Below, piece by piece: positions 33,936 through 44,854 of a stretch of 64,000 bases of DNA; the stretch's first letter is position 1; each line of letters opens with the position of its first letter. The translations under genes were made by a program, and so were the position numbers. The DNA is from Haliclona indistincta (lineage: Eukaryota; Porifera; Demospongiae; Haplosclerida; Chalinidae), in the NCBI GenBank assembly GCA_964017065.1, contig OZ024783.1:6738093-6802092 (forward strand). Reading direction: 5' to 3'. The notes beneath the pieces were generated by a model. That model saw nothing but the letters and a program-made list of their open reading frames with translations, made no database searches and was not told the origin of the DNA.

Positions 33936-34749
33936 ATACTCCACCCTTTCTTCAAAGACACCGCCAGTGGAACAAATCGGATGTTCCATTAAAACCAGTG
34001 CCGAAGAGTGTAACAAACGAATTGTTACACGGCAAATTCCCAATGCAAATGTATGCACTGGGAGCTCAGAGTGGTACAACTGTATTGTACCACTCATGGG
34101 CAGGTCTGGCGGCAACCATGAATAAATCTCATGGCGCATAGCAGGACAGTGGTGCCCGCATTGCCAACAATTTAGGTAAGGCACATGACAGCAGCCCTAC
34201 CGGAAGGTGAAGAGCTCTGTTGTGCGCACCTTATATACACAACGAGCACGCTCACACTAGTGGGACTTCGAACGAGTACATAACAAAACAATTAATGTAT
34301 GTCTCCTCGTGTAACATTGGATTTGTCCGCACACGCTTCCGGTCTCGATGTAAAAATAGACCACTCGGGCTCCGCCCTCGTGGTCTATTTTTACATCTCG
34401 ACCGCAAGCTCGTGCGTACAAATCCAATGTTACACGCGGAGCCATACATTAACTATTACTGGATACATGGCTGAAGGGACCGGTTGAAACTCGCAACAAA
34501 CAGATTCTTCAAAGTGCATTACAGCAACTCACTCCATCTATTACTGTCATTACTACGAAAACTGACTAGCTATAGTAAGTTTCCAATGAAAGATAATACT
34601 TATAGAGCCTGGGTCTGGGTAAATTGGTACATAATAAATTCTGCTATACTGTCGAGTATGATATTTTTGGTGATGAAATAGATTTTTCGTCAGGCTACAT
34701 CGTAGATATAGTCATTATTAAATCAGTGAGTTAGTATTATTAAAATAGC
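33936..34749. other. Unassigned sequence and a palindrome (34291-34451)
   Basis: 33936-34200 keeps an open frame (NELLHGKFPMQMYALGAQSG) that I do not recognise. It replaces the end of the death-domain exon. 34291-34451 is a near-perfect palindrome with a centre at CTCGGGC/TCCGCCC; its mirrored short ORFs are artefacts. 34452-34749 is AT-rich and empty. Confidence 0.4.
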
Positions 34750-34926
34750 TGTGGTGGAACCACAACTGAACCTTTGTATGTGTTTGTTTGTTGCGGCTCC
34801 ATGAGCTGCCACCTTTTGTTACACTCATTGTATCTGATTTACATGCCTTGTTATTTTGGTGTGTATATATTTTGGTTATTCAATAAGAAAGTAAGTTATC
34901 TGCCATACTCTCCTGATAACACTACA
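34750..34926 (+). repeat. 5' LTR
   Basis: TG...CA ends; preceded by ATAGC. Identical to the 3' LTR. Confidence 0.9.
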
Positions 34927-34950
34927 TGGTGGCAGCGGTGGCTACTAACA

Positions 34951-35385
34951 ATGGCTACCGTGCTGCAACCCCCAGAGGCTTTCGACTTCAAAAACCCCTC
35001 ACAGTGGAGCCGTTGGAAACGTCGTTTTCAACAGTATCTCGTGGCCTCAGGTCTCTCGGCTGGTACACAAGTCCGCCAAGTGACGACGTTACTGTATTGC
35101 TTGGGCGACGAAGGGAACGACGTTCTCCAAACTACGGGCATCACGGACGAAGAAATGAAGTCTTATGACACCGTTGTGGCAAAGTTGGACGGGTTCTTTG
35201 CTGTGAGGAAGAACGTGATATTTGACCGAGCTAGGTTTAACACTCGCTCACAACAGCCGGGCGAGTCCGCTGAAAAGTTTATAGCTGACCTCTACGCTCT
35301 AGCAGAAGATTGCAACTTTGGAACTCTGAAAGAAGAGATGATACGAGACCGCATTGTGGTAGGCATCAGAGACGTAAAGTTGTCA
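34951..35385 (+). CDS. gag: Gag-like protein (N-terminal part) of the LTR element
   Basis: The ATG at 34951 lies 24 bases after the LTR. The product reads MATVLQPPEAFDFKNPSQWS, then FQQYLVASGL, LLYCLGDEGNDVL and ESAEKFIADLYALAEDCNFG. This is the retrotransposon capsid-type fold seen in Ty3/gypsy elements whose gag begins with a PP.FDF..P..W pattern. It forms the particle shell. The frame is cut at residue 145 by the nested element. The zinc-knuckle nucleocapsid is gone with the internal deletion. Confidence 0.8.
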
Positions 35386-35765
35386 CCAGTGATTGGAACA
35401 ATAATATTGGATATTATTGTTGTCTACGAATATCAAAACAATAAATTAATGATCATTATTCATTATAATGTACCACGAGTGCATAATTATGCATAGTGCA
35501 CATACACACATACACACGCATGTTATACCTCATAATTATAAAGGATTATAAAGTATCACAGAGATAGAGTATAACAACATAGAGATAGAGTGTCACTGGT
35601 CCTCACTCCTCATCAGAATCATCAGTATCGGCATCACTAGCTTTGTCTCTGATCACCTTCTGTACCATATCCATAAACCACATTAAAATGATTGTCAACA
35701 ATAAATTAATGTGATAAAAATAATGTCATTTAATGTAATGCCATTAATTTATTGCCAATCACTGG
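35386..35765. mobile_element. 380-bp TIR element nested in the LTR retrotransposon
   Basis: Ends CCAGTGATTGG / CCAATCACTGG with a 6-bp direct duplication TTGTCA on both sides (35380-35385 and 35766-35771). The inside is AT-rich and has no transposase. On the minus strand at about 35605-35690 it contains a coding-like acidic tail (VIRDKASDADTDDSDEE and stop), possibly a captured exon. Confidence 0.75.
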
Positions 35766-35771
35766 TTGTCA

Positions 35772-37920
35772 CAGCGTTTGCATTGTATTTGGTCATACAG
35801 AAGCAGAACATGACCACAGGCTTCAGACAGTGCTGGGACGAATACAGTCTTCCGGAGCTACTCTCAACGTCAACAAGTGTGCTTTCCGCCAAACAAGGAT
35901 AAAGTTCTTGGGTCATATTATTGACAAGAATGGAGTCTCTGCTGATCCAGACAAGACTGCAGCTATCACCAGAATGCCTCCCCCAACAAATGTGACGGAG
36001 CTTAGACGATTCTTGGGCATGGTAAACCAATTGAGTAAATTTTCGTTTCACCTCTCTGAGCTGACTTATCCTCTCCGACAGTTACTCAGTGTCAAGAATG
36101 TCTGGACATGGAATTCGATGTTGGACAAAGCGTTCTCTGCAGTGAAAGATGCTCTCACTAAACCAACCGTGCTGGTCACGTACAGTACTGCCGCAGAAAC
36201 GAAAGTATCAGCTGATGCATCATGCCACAGTCTCGGTGCAGTCCTTCTACAAAGACAACAATCCTCTGCTCCCTGGAAACCAGTAGTCTATGCTTCCCGC
36301 TCTCTCTCAGAAGTCGAAAAACGATACGCTCAAATAGAAAAGGAAGCATTAGCCTCGACATGGGCCTGTGAAAGATTCACGGACTATATTCTGGGTAAGC
36401 ATGTGACTATTGAGACCGACCACAAACCTCTGGTGTCACTATTAGGTTCAAAGCAATTGAATGACCTACCCCCTAGAATACTGAGGTTCCGACTCAGACT
36501 ATCCAGATTTGACTACTCAATCGAACACACTCCGGGAAAACAGCTACATACTGCAGATGTCTTGTCACGAGCTACTCCTCCTCTCAAAGAGATAGAACGT
36601 ACCGCAATAGACGAGGTGGAATCATTTGCGAACACTGCTGTTTCTTCTTTACCAGCAACTCCAGGTGCTCTTGCTAACTTCCGGACAGCACAAGCGAAAG
36701 ATCAAGTTTGTTCCCAAGTGATTGAATATTGTCGAGGTTCATGGCCAAACAAACGCCTGATTACATCCAGTCTGCGTCCTTATTGGGAAGCAAGAAACAA
36801 GATGTCAGTTGTGGACGATCTCCTTCTCTATGGAACACGAATTGTGGTACCGTTCCCTCTGCAAGCAAGTACCATTGAGAAGATACATCGTGGTCATCTC
36901 GGCATTCAAAAATGTCTGTCCAGAGCTCAAACATCTGTTTGGTGGCCGGGATACTCTCAACAGATAAAGAATGCTGTGGTTAACTGTGAACAATGTGCTG
37001 CTCTGTCTACAAACCCTCGTGAACCACTGATTCCTTCAGTCTTACCTCAGTATCCATGGCAGGTGGTGGGTGCAGACATCTTCCAGCTGGCAGATGCCCG
37101 TTACCTGCTGGTCGTTGATTATTACTCGCGCTATCCTGAGGTGATAAAACTAACAACTACAACCTCTACAGCAGTTGTCAACATCCTCAAGTCTATCTTC
37201 TCGCGACATGGGATCCCTGAGATACTGAGGAGTGATAATGGACCCCAGTTCGACTCACAAGAAATGTCTGCTTTTGCCAGCTCGTACGGGTTCCAGCTGA
37301 AAACAAGTAGTCCACATTATCCTCAGAGCAATGGTCAAGCTGAGCGTGCAATCAGGACAGTCAAGAGATTGCTACAAAAGTCTAGTGATCCACACATGGC
37401 CTTGCTTATCTACAGATCTTCTCCATTAAACTGGTGTGGATACAGTCCTGCAGAATTACTGATGGGTCGACGTCTCAGATCTAATTTACCTCTTGTGAGA
37501 GAACAACTTACACCTAGTTGGCCGTATCTCTCAGAATTCCGTCGCAAAGATCAGGAGTACAAGAGGAAACAGAAATTGAATTATGATTCACGACATCGTG
37601 TTCGCTTTCTCCCTTGTCTCCCAGATAACTCTCCAGTGTACATCAGGACAAAGGACAAACAAGTTACAGGCAAAGTGACCACAAGTACTCCTGAACCTCG
37701 CTCATATACCGTGGTTACACCGAATGGACAAGTACGTCGAAATCGACATCATCTTGTCCCAGTCCCTGTTGATGGAATTCCTCCAGTTACCACAAGTCAA
37801 GGCTCCGAAACTGATACACAGTCAGCAACAATTCCTCAACGCCCAATCATTCGTAGCCCCATTATGACCAGATCCAAAACTGGTACGCCTATCAATGCTC
37901 CACAGAGATTGACCTTCTGA
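35772..37920 (+). CDS. pol: Pol remnant: end of reverse transcriptase, RNase H, integrase
   Basis: The frame is open to TGA 37918-37920. It begins at the C-terminal side of the reverse transcriptase palm (VFGHTEAEHDHRLQTVLGRI), just past where the YxDD motif should be, and continues with thumb sequence (FLGHIIDKNGVSADPDKTAA). The RNase H has its acidic residues (VSADASCHSLGAVLL, EKEALASTWACERF, IETDHKPL). The integrase has a HHCC finger (HRGHLGIQK and NCEQCAAL) and DDE residues in VVGADIF, RSDNGPQFDS and HYPQSNGQAERA. The element could not copy itself without a complete reverse transcriptase, yet the integrase half shows no stops. Confidence 0.85.
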
Positions 37921-37930
37921 GAAGGGGAGA

Positions 37931-38107
37931 TGTGGTGGAACCACAACTGAACCTTTGTATGTGTTTGTTTGTTGCGGCTCCATGAGCTGCCACCTTTTGT
38001 TACACTCATTGTATCTGATTTACATGCCTTGTTATTTTGGTGTGTATATATTTTGGTTATTCAATAAGAAAGTAAGTTATCTGCCATACTCTCCTGATAA
38101 CACTACA
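37931..38107 (+). repeat. 3' LTR
   Basis: Identical to the 5' LTR; followed by ATAGC. Confidence 0.9.
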
Positions 38108-39250
38108 ATAGCCATGTCATATAGTTGGTGAACTATTATCATGAGGTTATTGAGTGTGATTTTTACTTGCAGGACAGAATGCTTTTGCATTTGCTATTAT
38201 TCTTGTGATACTTCTCCAATGCTTGATTCCTCTGCTTGTGTTTTGATCCTTGCTCCCGAAGTCAATGACCTTATATGATTATCTTAGTAGAGCTCCTGCC
38301 TCATGATGCCCTCACAACCTAATCTGACACTCACTCCTTTCACTCTCTCTCTTTCTTTGATCCTCCTGTCTAATAATGGGATCAAAAAACAATGATTTAA
38401 TAATTTTATATAAAAATTGATGGCTAGCAAGGTCGTGCACCATCAATCCTGTCTCCTGTTTGATCCAAGCTCTTTAAACTGGTTCCACTCCATCTCTCAG
38501 TCTTTCCTTACGTCTTATTTGATCCAAGGGTGATCATTGTTTAATTCTTCATAATTCTTGGCTCGACTGATTCTTCATTCTTGATGGTCTCACTCTGTTC
38601 TTTTCGATCCAATTTCCTCATACTGGATCATGATATTAATTCTTTACTACTGTCCTTGGCAAACACAGTTAAACTCTTGATCTTCAACCAGTCTCAATCA
38701 ATGTGTTCTACTAGAGCACTCTGTGCTATGCAGATTCTTTTTCGATTTCTCTTCTTCGTGACTGATCAAGACTGGTTCCAGCCGCCTTCAACTCTCTAAT
38801 CTCTCTCTTCCTCATTCTTTACCAGATCTTGTCTCCAGTGAGAAGATCTACTTGTTATATTCCCTATTGTCGACTCTCATGCAATCAATTAAAGCATAAT
38901 GTTTATGAATGATCTGTGTGTGCATGATCATCACATTCTCTTGGATGTTCAATAATTCTAAACTATGTTTCCACTTATTATTTTATGATTTAAATTTATT
39001 ATTTTCAATAATTTTGGACACTTTTCACTTATCAATCATTCAAAGGTTTCAATTTCACAGGTTCATTTCGTTTTATATCATAAAAAATTGTGCAAAACTT
39101 AAAAAAATATACCATGATGGTTTCATGGTCAATAACTACTGTTAGAACATTGTGACGTGTATAGACCTAATTTAAAATTTCTCGCCTTTTTGTAATAACG
39201 AGCCACACCTTCTTTTGAGAAGCGCTGTTGGTAGAGAAAGTTCACTCAGT
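38108..39250. other. T/C-rich non-coding stretch
   Basis: Repeated short strings around GATCCAA/GATCAAG and long pyrimidine runs, with several small ORFs lacking protein-like composition. No gene or element ends are recognised. Confidence 0.4.
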
Positions 39251-40036
39251 ATGATGCGCTATCGCTCGTTCGGTGAGGGTGGAAGAGTACTGTTGTCTGT
39301 GATTGGACTAGGAGGCTCTGGATACGGGAGAATATACGGAGAGTTTGACGAAGAGGCAGCGAGAGCAGCTAGGCCTCAGGTAAACCAGAAATAAACTGCA
39401 TGTGCCACATTTAATATAGCCATTTTATAAACTAGCATACACAGTTTGAACTGAGAATATGCTTCTACATATGACTAGGTGGTGTGCTTTAGCTGTTCTG
39501 TATTTCATGGCTGCATTTTCTAGGTATGCTGTTTTAGAGAAAGGAGTCAATCTGATAGACACCTCACCGTCAGCATATGGTGAGGGTCTCTCTGAACTTT
39601 TCATTGGTCAAGCTCTGAAAGGTATCTCTCGCGACAAGTTCTTCCTCTCAACTAAAGTGGGTCGCTACACGTGGGCTGTAGCTACGAGATTTGACTTCAC
39701 AGCCGAAAGAGTGACAAAGAGCATCGAAGAGAGCTTATCCCGTCTACAGCTCAGTCACGTTGATCTCTTGCAGGTCCATGATGTTGAGTTTGCATCATCA
39801 GTTGATATGATAGTGAATGAGACTCTTCCTGCTGTCCAGAGACTGAAGGAGAGAGGATTGTGTCGATACATTGGTATCACAGGATACCCACTGCAACCAC
39901 TGAGAGAGATCATCACTAGAACCAACGTGAAGATTGAGTCTGTACTATCATATGCTAGACTCTCTCTCAATGACTCTTCTCTCATCGACCATTTTTAGTT
40001 CTTCAAGTCTCATGGAATCCCTCTGATCACTTGTAC
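39251..40036 (+). pseudogene. Aldo/keto reductase (L-galactose dehydrogenase-like), 5' half
   Basis: Exon 1 (39251-39379) reads MMRYRSFGEGGRVLLSVIGL and continues with GSGYG. Exon 2 starts after TTTTCTAG at 39524: NLIDTSPSAYGEGLSELFIG, FFLSTKVGRY, RLQLSHVDLLQVHDVEF and RYIGITGYPL. The family is AKR, closest in pattern to L-galactose dehydrogenase-type NADP enzymes: Asp and Tyr of the catalytic set in IDTSPSAYG, Lys in STKVGR, His in LLQVHD. Defects: exons 1 and 2 do not join in phase by the visible GT-AG sites, and an in-frame TAG at 39996-39998 interrupts before FFKSHGIPLITCTAA. The gene then stops abruptly, fused to ACTR10 intron sequence at about 40036. Confidence 0.75.
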
Positions 40037-41119
40037 TGCTGCTACACATATTAAACCAAGTGTAGCATTACATGTGATTAGCTGTACAGTGGACTTCTCT
40101 ATAACGGACAAGTGTTTTTTTCCCTGTTACATGGAGGTTCAATCTGTATTGTTATGTACATCAGCAAATTGTCCATTATAATTGGAGGTGTCTGCCATTG
40201 GGAGTGTTCGTTGAGAGCTTATTTCAGAGGTGTCCATAGTGAGGGTTGCACTGTTTTGAGAAGTGTTTTGTATTGCATGTTAGTTTGATTCTTAGTCGAC
40301 ATTGTGCTTTTGATTACTGGTGTTCCACTGTATCTCAGCTGGAGACTAAAGCAGGAGATGTCTGCTCTGATCGAGACAAGGAGCAACAGATACGGATGTC
40401 TTGCTGCTCTAGACTTCAAATTCCATTCTCCTCCAGCTCATCTTAATAGCGCGGCTTGGCTGGGAGGTAAGTGACATGCAGCACTACTCTGCTAAAATCA
40501 TGCTTAGTCAAGAGATCGATTTAGCACCAAATACTACACTACATAGTATTGCTTATGTACTACCGGGTTTGGTTTTGAGGACAAGAGTGCTTCCTAGTGT
40601 GTAACACGAGGAAAGTGGGTTTTTATTCTGTGTGAATCCCATTGGCGAAGATTTGTCCAACCAATTTGACCATAGCAACTGTTATGGTACTAAAGCTATA
40701 CTTTGCAGCAAGATGTTGACAGCACATGAATGAATACAGCCTATCAAATCACTGGATTCTTACATAAACTGTTGTGGTATAGATCCACTCCCAAATGTGT
40801 TTATAATACAAGTGCTCTTAGAACAATGTGTAAATGAAGACTTGAATTCACCAATTGAAAGTTACCTATTCATTCTGCAGGCTCTTTGTTGGGCGCTTGT
40901 GAAACACCAGTTCTTGAGCGATCGGTATCACGCGATGAATTCAGGGAGACCCGTTGTCTGCCAGACTGGTTGTCATGTGACCCGAAGCAGCAAGAGAACC
41001 TGAAGGATGTGGTTGTTGGGAAGCTCCTCTCATCATCTAGTTCACATAGCAGTAGAAAACTTCCCTCACATTCAGCACTTTTTAAAGACACATCCGGATC
41101 AAAATTAGACAATTTATGA
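40037..41119 (+). pseudogene. ACTR10: ACTR10/Arp11 last two exons, copy C
   Basis: Exon D 40339-40466 and exon E 40881-41119 (same 128 and 239 nt lengths as copies A and B). The preceding intron is present from its middle, including both TIR-type MITE remnants. Protein differences include YGCLAALDF for YGSLAALDF and AHLNSAAW. The copy starts exactly where the aldo/keto reductase fragment ends, so a segment carrying only the 3' part of the gene was joined there. Confidence 0.8.
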
Positions 41120-41289
41120 CTTCACTTTATCAGTTTTTATAGATTCTATAACATGGTCTTGTCAGCTGTATGTATCTGAATCAAAATTTGGAATAGTAAT
41201 TTTGAGCAGTTGTGCATTTCAATTATGTTCATAAAGAAAAAGTAGAGAGTTCAGAAGAAGTTATTATTGACTGTTATTATTTCAACAAA

Positions 41290-41744
41290 TACCAGTGCTG
41301 AATAGTCGGTCTGTAAACTTTTTTTATAGCTAGCTCTGCTTTACTGGTAGCATATTCACTACCAGCAGGCAAATAACTTCCATCCTCTATAAGGACAACA
41401 ATGAATCTTAGCAAGCCACGCCCAGCTGAGGTATGCAACATAAAACTTATTCATTATTGTATGCAGTATACATGTTCCGCGTTTTTCATGACTGCGCATT
41501 CTCGTAAAGTGCACACAGTACATTTTGAAGATTCCTAAAAAGCGCTGCGCATTCTCGAAAAAGCGCTGAACGTATGTACTGCATACAATAAGTTTTATGT
41601 CAGCTGGGCGTGGCTTGGTAAGATTCATTGTTGTCCTTATAGGATAGAAGCTATTGGCCTGCTGGTTGTGAATATGCTATCAATGAACCAGAGCTCCTGC
41701 AAGCCGTATAACAAAAGTTCACAGACAGACTGTTCAGCCCTGGT
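41290..41744. repeat. Second copy of the 470-bp inverted-repeat element
   Basis: Homologous to 28861-29330 and downstream of ACTR10 copy C. The arms start ACCAGTGCTGAATAGTCGG and end TGTTCAGCCCTGGT, more diverged than in copy B. Confidence 0.7.
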
Positions 41745-41934
41745 ACTGATGAGTTTTGACATGATCGCAAGTGCTGTGTGTGTTTCAAGTAAGCAAAGTT
41801 AAATAAATTAACACTGTAGAACCGCTGTAGAATGCATAATTATTTGTGAATGCCAGATTGGCTACCTGACCCTCTTCGAAGCTGGCCGCCGGTTTCGAAG
41901 CCAGTGCAATACGTTTTACTCCTTGCAAGGAAGA

Positions 41935-43767
41935 TTTCAGAGTGTAAAGCGTCACCGGGACGCTGTATAAATATTAATGCGGAATTGCAAAATAACAGAA
42001 TTGTTACTACTAAACCCAAGACCCTAAAACCTTCGCCTAACAGCGCCCAGTATGGACCTAACGGCGCCCAGTATTCACCTAACAGCGCCCAGTATGGACC
42101 TAACAGCGCCCAGTATGGGATCAACCTAAATATTCGCCACCTCACGATCCTTAGTGTTAGAAAGCCGGGAACGACGATCCTTAGTGTTAAAACGCCGGGA
42201 ACGACGATCCTTAGCAGGGGCGTAACTAGTCTGGCCGCTGCCCCTCCCCGCCTATTGAGTGGGTGGTGGACGGCGTGTAGGGTCTAGCAAACATTGCCAT
42301 TCATAGTTTCCCAACCGACCAATCAGATTCTACTGCTCAAGATCTTGAGCAGTAATATTCATGGATCATGGGCTGGGTTTGATCGTGAATAATATTACAG
42401 ACTATGGCAAAACAGCTACGGTGGGTGAAAGCTAACAGTCGTGCTGTTGACGATGCTGTCGAACATAGTCTACCGCGATTCAAGCATAGATGGCTTAAAC
42501 CAGCGCCGTGTGAGGCAATTCATGCGGTACAATGGCATTGAGGAACCCCCGCTTATCATTGCAATAATTAATCATCTATACACGATTAATATTCATATAA
42601 AATCGATGAATGGCAATGTTTGCTAGACCCTACACGCCGTCCACCACCCACTCAATAGGCGGGGAGGGGCAGCGGCCAGACTAGGGCGTAACTAGAAATT
42701 GGTAACCGAGGAGGCGCGCGCGATTTTTTTGCAAATATAATTATAATTAATATTCATTGAATTACGTCATTTTACTGCCTCGTAGCAGCGCCATAGCATG
42801 GCGCGTTCGCGGTACGTATCCTGGATGGAGTGGAGAGCAAGATAGAGACATCTGTGTTAGGCGAAACAGCTGTACTAGGCAAGATATATACGTTCATAAA
42901 AAAATTGGTTGGGCAAAAGCGAGGAGGCAAGCGCCTCCTCTGCCTCACGGTAGTTACGCTACTGCTTAGTGTTAAAACGCCGGGAACGACGATCCTAACT
43001 TAGTATTAAAACGCCGGGAACGACGATCCTTAGTGTTAACTAGAGTTCTAATGAACACATACCCGTGCGCTGAGCTAGGAGCTAAACACGACTACTCCTG
43101 CATTACTGCAACACGCACGTTACTTAATGGCTCTGACGTACGGTACATGTGAGATTGAGTGAGGACATCGACATTGATAGGAGGTTGGGTGACACACCCA
43201 CAACACCGTAAGTGCTCTTACAAGAACACGTAGCTTTAGATAGCCATGGATTAGCCGCTCAAACAAGGCTTGCCAGCACAGAAAACGTCTTCATAGGACT
43301 ATAAACTCAGTGAAGAAGCTGTAGAGAGTGTTTTCGTGGAGAATTTCGAGCGGTGAGACGTAAACAAGCGTGTTTTTTTGATGACACACACACACACACA
43401 CATAAAATTATATATATATACATACATACCGACGGACACAAACGCATAACCCTGGCGCATACTGCGCACGGGTAAATATCCCGTTAGCGAATACTGGGCG
43501 CCGTTAGGCGAAGGTTTTTAGGGTCTTGGGTTTAGTAGTATAGTAATTATGGGCGCGGTTTCCTGTTACATTGAGCACGTGATCACAATTGAGTTCGTTT
43601 CCGAGTTCGCGTTCGTGTCGCTGTTAGGCGAATTCTTAATGGGATTATACTTAATTGGCGCTGTTAGGAATACTTGGCGCTGTTAGGCGAAGTTTTTATG
43701 GTTTTGGGTCTAGGGTTTGGTTCTGTTATTCCCCAATTCCGTTATTCCGCATTTTACAGCGTCCCAG
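41935..43767. mobile_element. Large foldback element with tandem-repeat arms
   Basis: The left arm (41935-42125) holds GACCCTAAAACCTTCGCCTA and about four units of CTAACAGCGCCCAGTATGGA. The right arm (43480-43767) holds the reverse complement (GGCGCCGTTAGGCGAAGG, TTTAGGGTCTTGGGTTTAG and CGCATTTTACAGCGTCCC), part of it twice. Between them, a unit CGATCCTTAGTGTTAAAACG is repeated (42149-42214 and 42966-43040). A further element (42215-42964) has split this inner array. A CA microsatellite lies at 43384-43402. No coding sequence is recognised. Confidence 0.65.
42215..42964. mobile_element. CAGGGGCGTAACTAG-ended element, 5-bp target duplication CTTAG
   Basis: Starts CAGGGGCGTAACTAG and ends TAGTTACGCTACTG. 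CTTAG is present once in each intact tandem unit but on both sides of this insertion (42210-42214 and 42965-42969). Just inside the left end lies a palindromic insert (42230-42680; arms TCTGGCCGCTGCCCC/GGGGCAGCGGCCAGA, about 80 bp). Confidence 0.7.
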
Positions 43768-43851
43768 CAGAGATTATTTTTTGTTGCTACTACATGTATT
43801 TTACAACAAGATATATAAGGTATGAGGTAGGTACTATACCGGGATAAGGTA

Positions 43852-44407
43852 CTACGTAACCGGGATAAGAAACTTTGACAAGCTTGTGTGTTCCGCTTGT
43901 AATGACGTCATACTCGTGAAAATGTATCACAGTATTCAGTGACTCAGTCTGTTATTTTGTACGGTAGATAGTTTGTAAACACATCCATGACTCCGTGAGA
44001 TGCCTGTTGCAGTTCCTGCCTAGTTTATTGTAAAGTTCGAGTACTGGTGGTACTGGTGCGTGTAAATAGATATATTTTGGGCTTCTTGATGCTTTAATTG
44101 GATTCGCACCAGAAACGCCGGGTTCAAGACATTTTTTGGTCACACTTTGTGATCTACGCACACAGATTTTGCCTTGTCAACATGATACGCGCCCATCGTC
44201 TATAGCCAATAGAACCTTCGACTAGGAGACACTAGTATTGAAGAAACGCGCTCCATTCGTCCCAAGAGCAAGTGATAAAGCGAGCAAGAGTTCATACAAA
44301 CTCTATATCTGTGCGTTCTTTGTGGTTATTTGACGAAACGCGAAACTCGCATGGGTACACCACTTGCAATACATTTTGATTGACAGTTTCTTATTCCGGT
44401 TACGTAG
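43852..44407. mobile_element. 556-bp TA-flanked MITE
   Basis: Ends CTACGTAACCGGGATAAGAA / TTCTTATTCCGGTTACGTAG with TA at 43850-43851 and 44408-44409. There is no transposase frame. Confidence 0.75.
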
Positions 44408-44423
44408 TATTAATAATCTCTGG

Positions 44424-44565
44424 TCCCAGCGTCACCTTGCAATCGCTAATGTGTCGAGTCACTGGTATTTATTTACACAATGGAGCATGATCAAAGGCTT
44501 AATGGCATTTTAACGCATTAGTGCTCCATGCTTTATGGTTTATGGTCTACGCTCTACTAGTCAGG
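44424..44565. repeat. MITE-family fragment (ACACAATGGAGCATGATCAA)
   Basis: Matches the interior of the element at 61270-61469 and part of 57480-57545: CTAATGTGTC, TTTACACAATGGAGCA and AACGCATTAGTGCTCCA. Ends are not found here. 44566-44854 shows nothing recognisable. Confidence 0.55.
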
Positions 44566-44854
44566 TTCACTATGTTCATGAAAACAGTTTCGTTCAAATT
44601 TTGTGGAGATTAGCAAACCATTATATTTTTGAAAAGCTTATGACATGAGGAATCCAAAAATCAATGTTTGCATTTGCACCGAACCTCATTCGGCCACTTT
44701 TCGGGGACTTAAAAATGGCTACCTAATTAATACTAATTAACAGAAATCATGAGCCTATTTCACTTCACACAGAGATGGTTTTCAAACATGATATGTAATA
44801 AGTGATCAAAAACTCACATAGCAACAGAAAAAGAATTTTGTAGCAACTAATACT

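Larger units (their letters stand above)
34750..38107 (+). mobile_element. Ty3/gypsy LTR retrotransposon, internally deleted, recent insertion
   Basis: Two 177-bp LTRs (34750-34926 and 37931-38107) begin TGTGGTGG, end ACTACA and are identical base for base by eye. ATAGC flanks both sides as a 5-bp target duplication. A primer-binding-type TGGTGGCAGCGG starts at 34927, and a purine tract GAGAAGGGGAGA precedes the 3' LTR. Gag starts at 34951. Protease and most of the reverse transcriptase are deleted, while RNase H and integrase remain open. A separate TIR element (35386-35765) sits next to the deletion point. Confidence 0.9.

Noticed and set aside
34252..34487. Cluster of short ORFs with RSRCKNRP on both strands
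   Set aside because: Products of a perfect palindrome.
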